DNA from: Pirellulales bacterium
GTDB lineage: Bacteria; Planctomycetota; Planctomycetia; Pirellulales; JALHLM01
Direction: 5' to 3'
Length of the DNA stretch: 6,794 bases
Assembly: GCA_022844585.1 (NCBI GenBank)
Contig: JALHLM010000343.1
Span: forward strand, 1 to 6,794
Both the position numbers and the translations under genes were made by a program. The notes beneath the pieces were generated by a model, which was not told the DNA's origin, searched no databases, and saw only the letters and a program-made list of their open reading frames with translations. Positions 5,939 through 6,794 of the stretch are shown piece by piece; the stretch's first letter is position 1, and each line of letters starts with the position of its first letter.

Positions 5939-6323
5939 TTCCTGTCTCCGGTTTGAGCGCGAATCCAGACTCGGCGCGCCCGTTTTTTGTTATCTCGACT
6001 TGAACGACAGCCGCATCGACACGCAGCGCCGCGACGATCCGGTCGAGACGTGCTTTGGAAATCCCCGTGTGCTCGTGGATCGCCCGTTTCGTGTCACCGT
6101 CCCTGCGTTTGGCAAGGTAGCGACAGACCTCTCTCTTGCCCTCGTCTAAGTCGGCGGCGGCTTTTTTTTCCGCTTCTCTGCCCGGGCCGCGGCCCGCTGT
6201 TCGCGATCGTCGCCATGCACTTCGTCCGGAAGGCTGATTGAGATTTCAAATGCGCGGGCTGAACCAGGCGCATACGTTCCTTCGCGTACATCGACCGCCC
6301 ACAACGAGCTATGTCCGGCGAAC
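5928..6323 (-). pseudogene. C-terminal remnant of an element gene with a winged-helix-like end, frame-broken
   Basis: Two adjoining minus-strand frames read as one protein. The upstream frame (to the A-run at 6169-6162) gives FAGHSSLWAVDV, then ARAFEISISLPDE and an Arg/Lys-rich helix ending AEKRKKK. The downstream frame continues with DLDEGKREVCRYLAKRRDG, then DTKRAIHEHTGISKARLDRI (a helix-turn-helix pattern), a strand pair VVQVEITKNGRAESGFALK, and a stop at 5930-5928. The join needs a -1 shift at the A8G run. The upstream frame otherwise ends in PPPT at TAG 6148-6146. Wing-helix ends like this occur on replication or primase-ATPase proteins of integrated elements, but function here is inference. 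Upstream of about 6323 the gene is replaced by an IS3-type end, so the N-terminal part is missing. Confidence 0.55.
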
Positions 6324-6376
6324 TGCGATACCCCAGGACTTTCGGACAGCGGCGGGGGGCGGATAATGCTCTCCAC

Positions 6377-6383
6377 AGGAGGT
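6377..6383 (+). promoter_or_regulatory. strong ribosome binding site of OrfA
   Basis: AGGAGGT lies seven bases before the ATG at 6391, a near-perfect Shine-Dalgarno. It fixes the OrfA start. Confidence 0.8.
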
Positions 6384-6390
6384 CCGAAGG

Positions 6391-6735
6391 ATGGGTATCA
6401 CGAAGCAGGATGTGAAGGCCGAAAGCGGGGCGACGCCGCGGCGTAGCGAAGCGTTTAAGCGGGACGCGGTGCGGCTGGTGACCGAGGAAGGTTACACGGT
6501 CACGGCCGCCGCTCAGGCCGTGGGAGTGAGCGAGCAATCGCTGCGGACGTGGCGCAAGAAGTTTGGTCCGCCGCCGAAAGCGTGCGGCGAGGATGCCACG
6601 CCGGAAGAACTTCGCGCGGAAGTTCAACGGCTCAAGCGCGAGCTGCGGCGCGCGGAGCTGGAGCGCGAGATCTTAAAAAAAGTTGCGCCAAGCGAAGCTT
6701 GGGGAAGGAGGACGTCTCATGGCAGCATGAGCTGA
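6391..6735 (+). CDS. IS3-family transposase OrfA, 3' end replaced
   Basis: The product begins with a short polar leader and then the Tnp_1/HTH_Tnp_1 helix-turn-helix (about 19-54): RSEAFKRDAVRLVTEEGYTVTAAAQAVGVSEQSLRTWRKKFG, read here in parts as EAFKRDAVRLVTEEG and VSEQSLRTWRKK. A leucine-zipper-like helix follows (about 70-97), ELRAEVQRLKRELRRAELER, ending in the family's EREILKK. OrfA binds the element ends and is joined to the OrfB catalytic part by a -1 frameshift in intact members. From codon 98 (6682) on, the frame no longer resembles the family: APSEAWGRRTSHGSMS then stop. The expected OrfA tail and frameshift window are missing, coinciding with hairpin-rich sequence. The true coding part therefore ends at about 6681. 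Confidence 0.8.
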   Translation: MGITKQDVKAESGATPRRSEAFKRDAVRLVTEEGYTVTAAAQAVGVSEQSLRTWRKKFGPPPKACGEDATPEELRAEVQRLKRELRRAELEREILKKVAPSEAWGRRTSHGSMS

Positions 6736-6794
6736 AACCTTCCGTTGGAACCCGGTGGTGGAAATCCACCCGGCAAAGCCTAGCCAGCAGCCGG
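6682..6794 (+). mobile_element. candidate group II intron 5' end inside OrfA
   Basis: After the OrfA motif EREILKK the sequence turns non-coding and begins GTTGCGCC, close to the group II 5' consensus GUGYG. It then folds densely: CCAAGC-GAA-GCTTGG (6688-6702); GGAAGG (6703-6708) with CCTTCC (6738-6743) enclosing CTCATG-GCAG-CATGAG (6716-6731); and GGTGG-AAAT-CCACC (6757-6770) extended by CCG/CGG. Serial hairpins of this type, followed by GCCTAGCCAGCAGCCGG, fit the 5' part of a bacterial group II domain I as I remember it. The catalytic domain V and any reverse transcriptase would lie beyond the window, so the call is provisional. Another structured insertion is the main alternative. Confidence 0.5.

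Larger units (their letters stand above)
6324..6794 (+). mobile_element. IS3-family insertion sequence, left part
   Basis: An OrfA of IS3 type lies at 6391, and the sequence before it has the look of an IS3-family left end: it begins TGCGATACCCC at 6324 and continues to TTTCGGACAG, comparable to the TG...CCC...GGACA ends of that family (pattern memory). The boundary is not proven because the right end lies outside the window, so neither inverted repeats nor a target duplication can be checked. Insertion here would have cut the minus-strand remnant gene. OrfB is not visible; the OrfA itself appears interrupted near 6682. Confidence 0.6.

Noticed and set aside
6351..6360. Second copy of the tRNA-Lys 3' end (element right end)
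   Set aside because: Only a short G-rich stretch resembles it. No T-loop or acceptor match is present, so no attR is visible in the window.
6094..6627. Minus-strand ORF of 177 codons crossing the IS start
   Set aside because: It is antisense to OrfA and out of frame with the remnant gene. The part antisense to the IS is explained by OrfA coding bias.

Overview
The window looks like a high-GC bacterial chromosome, most likely a planctomycete of the Pirellulales type. That assignment is inferred from gene style: an M32 carboxypeptidase start next to a tiny lipoprotein, a BON protein, an AI-2E-type permease with a large soluble insert, and a membrane protein with a YEFIIQIPPE-type N-terminal domain. 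No sequence search was run.

Left part (1 to about 4050) is ordinary host chromosome. On the minus strand, a small lipoprotein gene is followed by the first codons of an M32 (Taq-type) carboxypeptidase that runs off the left edge. A 467-base divergent gap (452-918) holds no convincing gene but has nested and interleaved inverted repeats. A plus-strand BON-domain gene (919-1188) converges on a minus-strand pair: an AI-2E family permease (start 3697) and an overlapping single-pass membrane protein (start 2196). A 335-base gap with ATTCG-rich repeats and a good tRNA promoter follows.

Right part (4054 to the end) is a tRNA-associated integrated element in visible decay. A tRNA-Lys(CTT) on the plus strand is abutted and overlapped by a tyrosine recombinase gene on the minus strand, which reads antisense through the tRNA terminator and into the T-stem. 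The integrase is whole in reading frame but carries one in-frame TAA. Upstream of it in the same operon are a small HTH protein, an uncertain ORF with a strong ribosome site and a long GGCGGT hairpin, and the C-terminal remnant of a larger protein with a winged-helix-like end. That remnant has a -1 frame discontinuity at an A8G run and is cut by an IS3-family element whose left end I place near 6324.

The IS OrfA is itself broken after its EREILKK motif. The last ~110 bases fold into a series of hairpins and begin GTTGCG, which resembles the 5' end of a group II intron. The right side thus appears to be three nested mobile elements: tRNA-integrated element, IS3-type element, group II intron. 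The nonsense codon, the frame break and the IS insertion together suggest the integrated element is no longer mobile by itself, although the frame break could alternatively be programmed.
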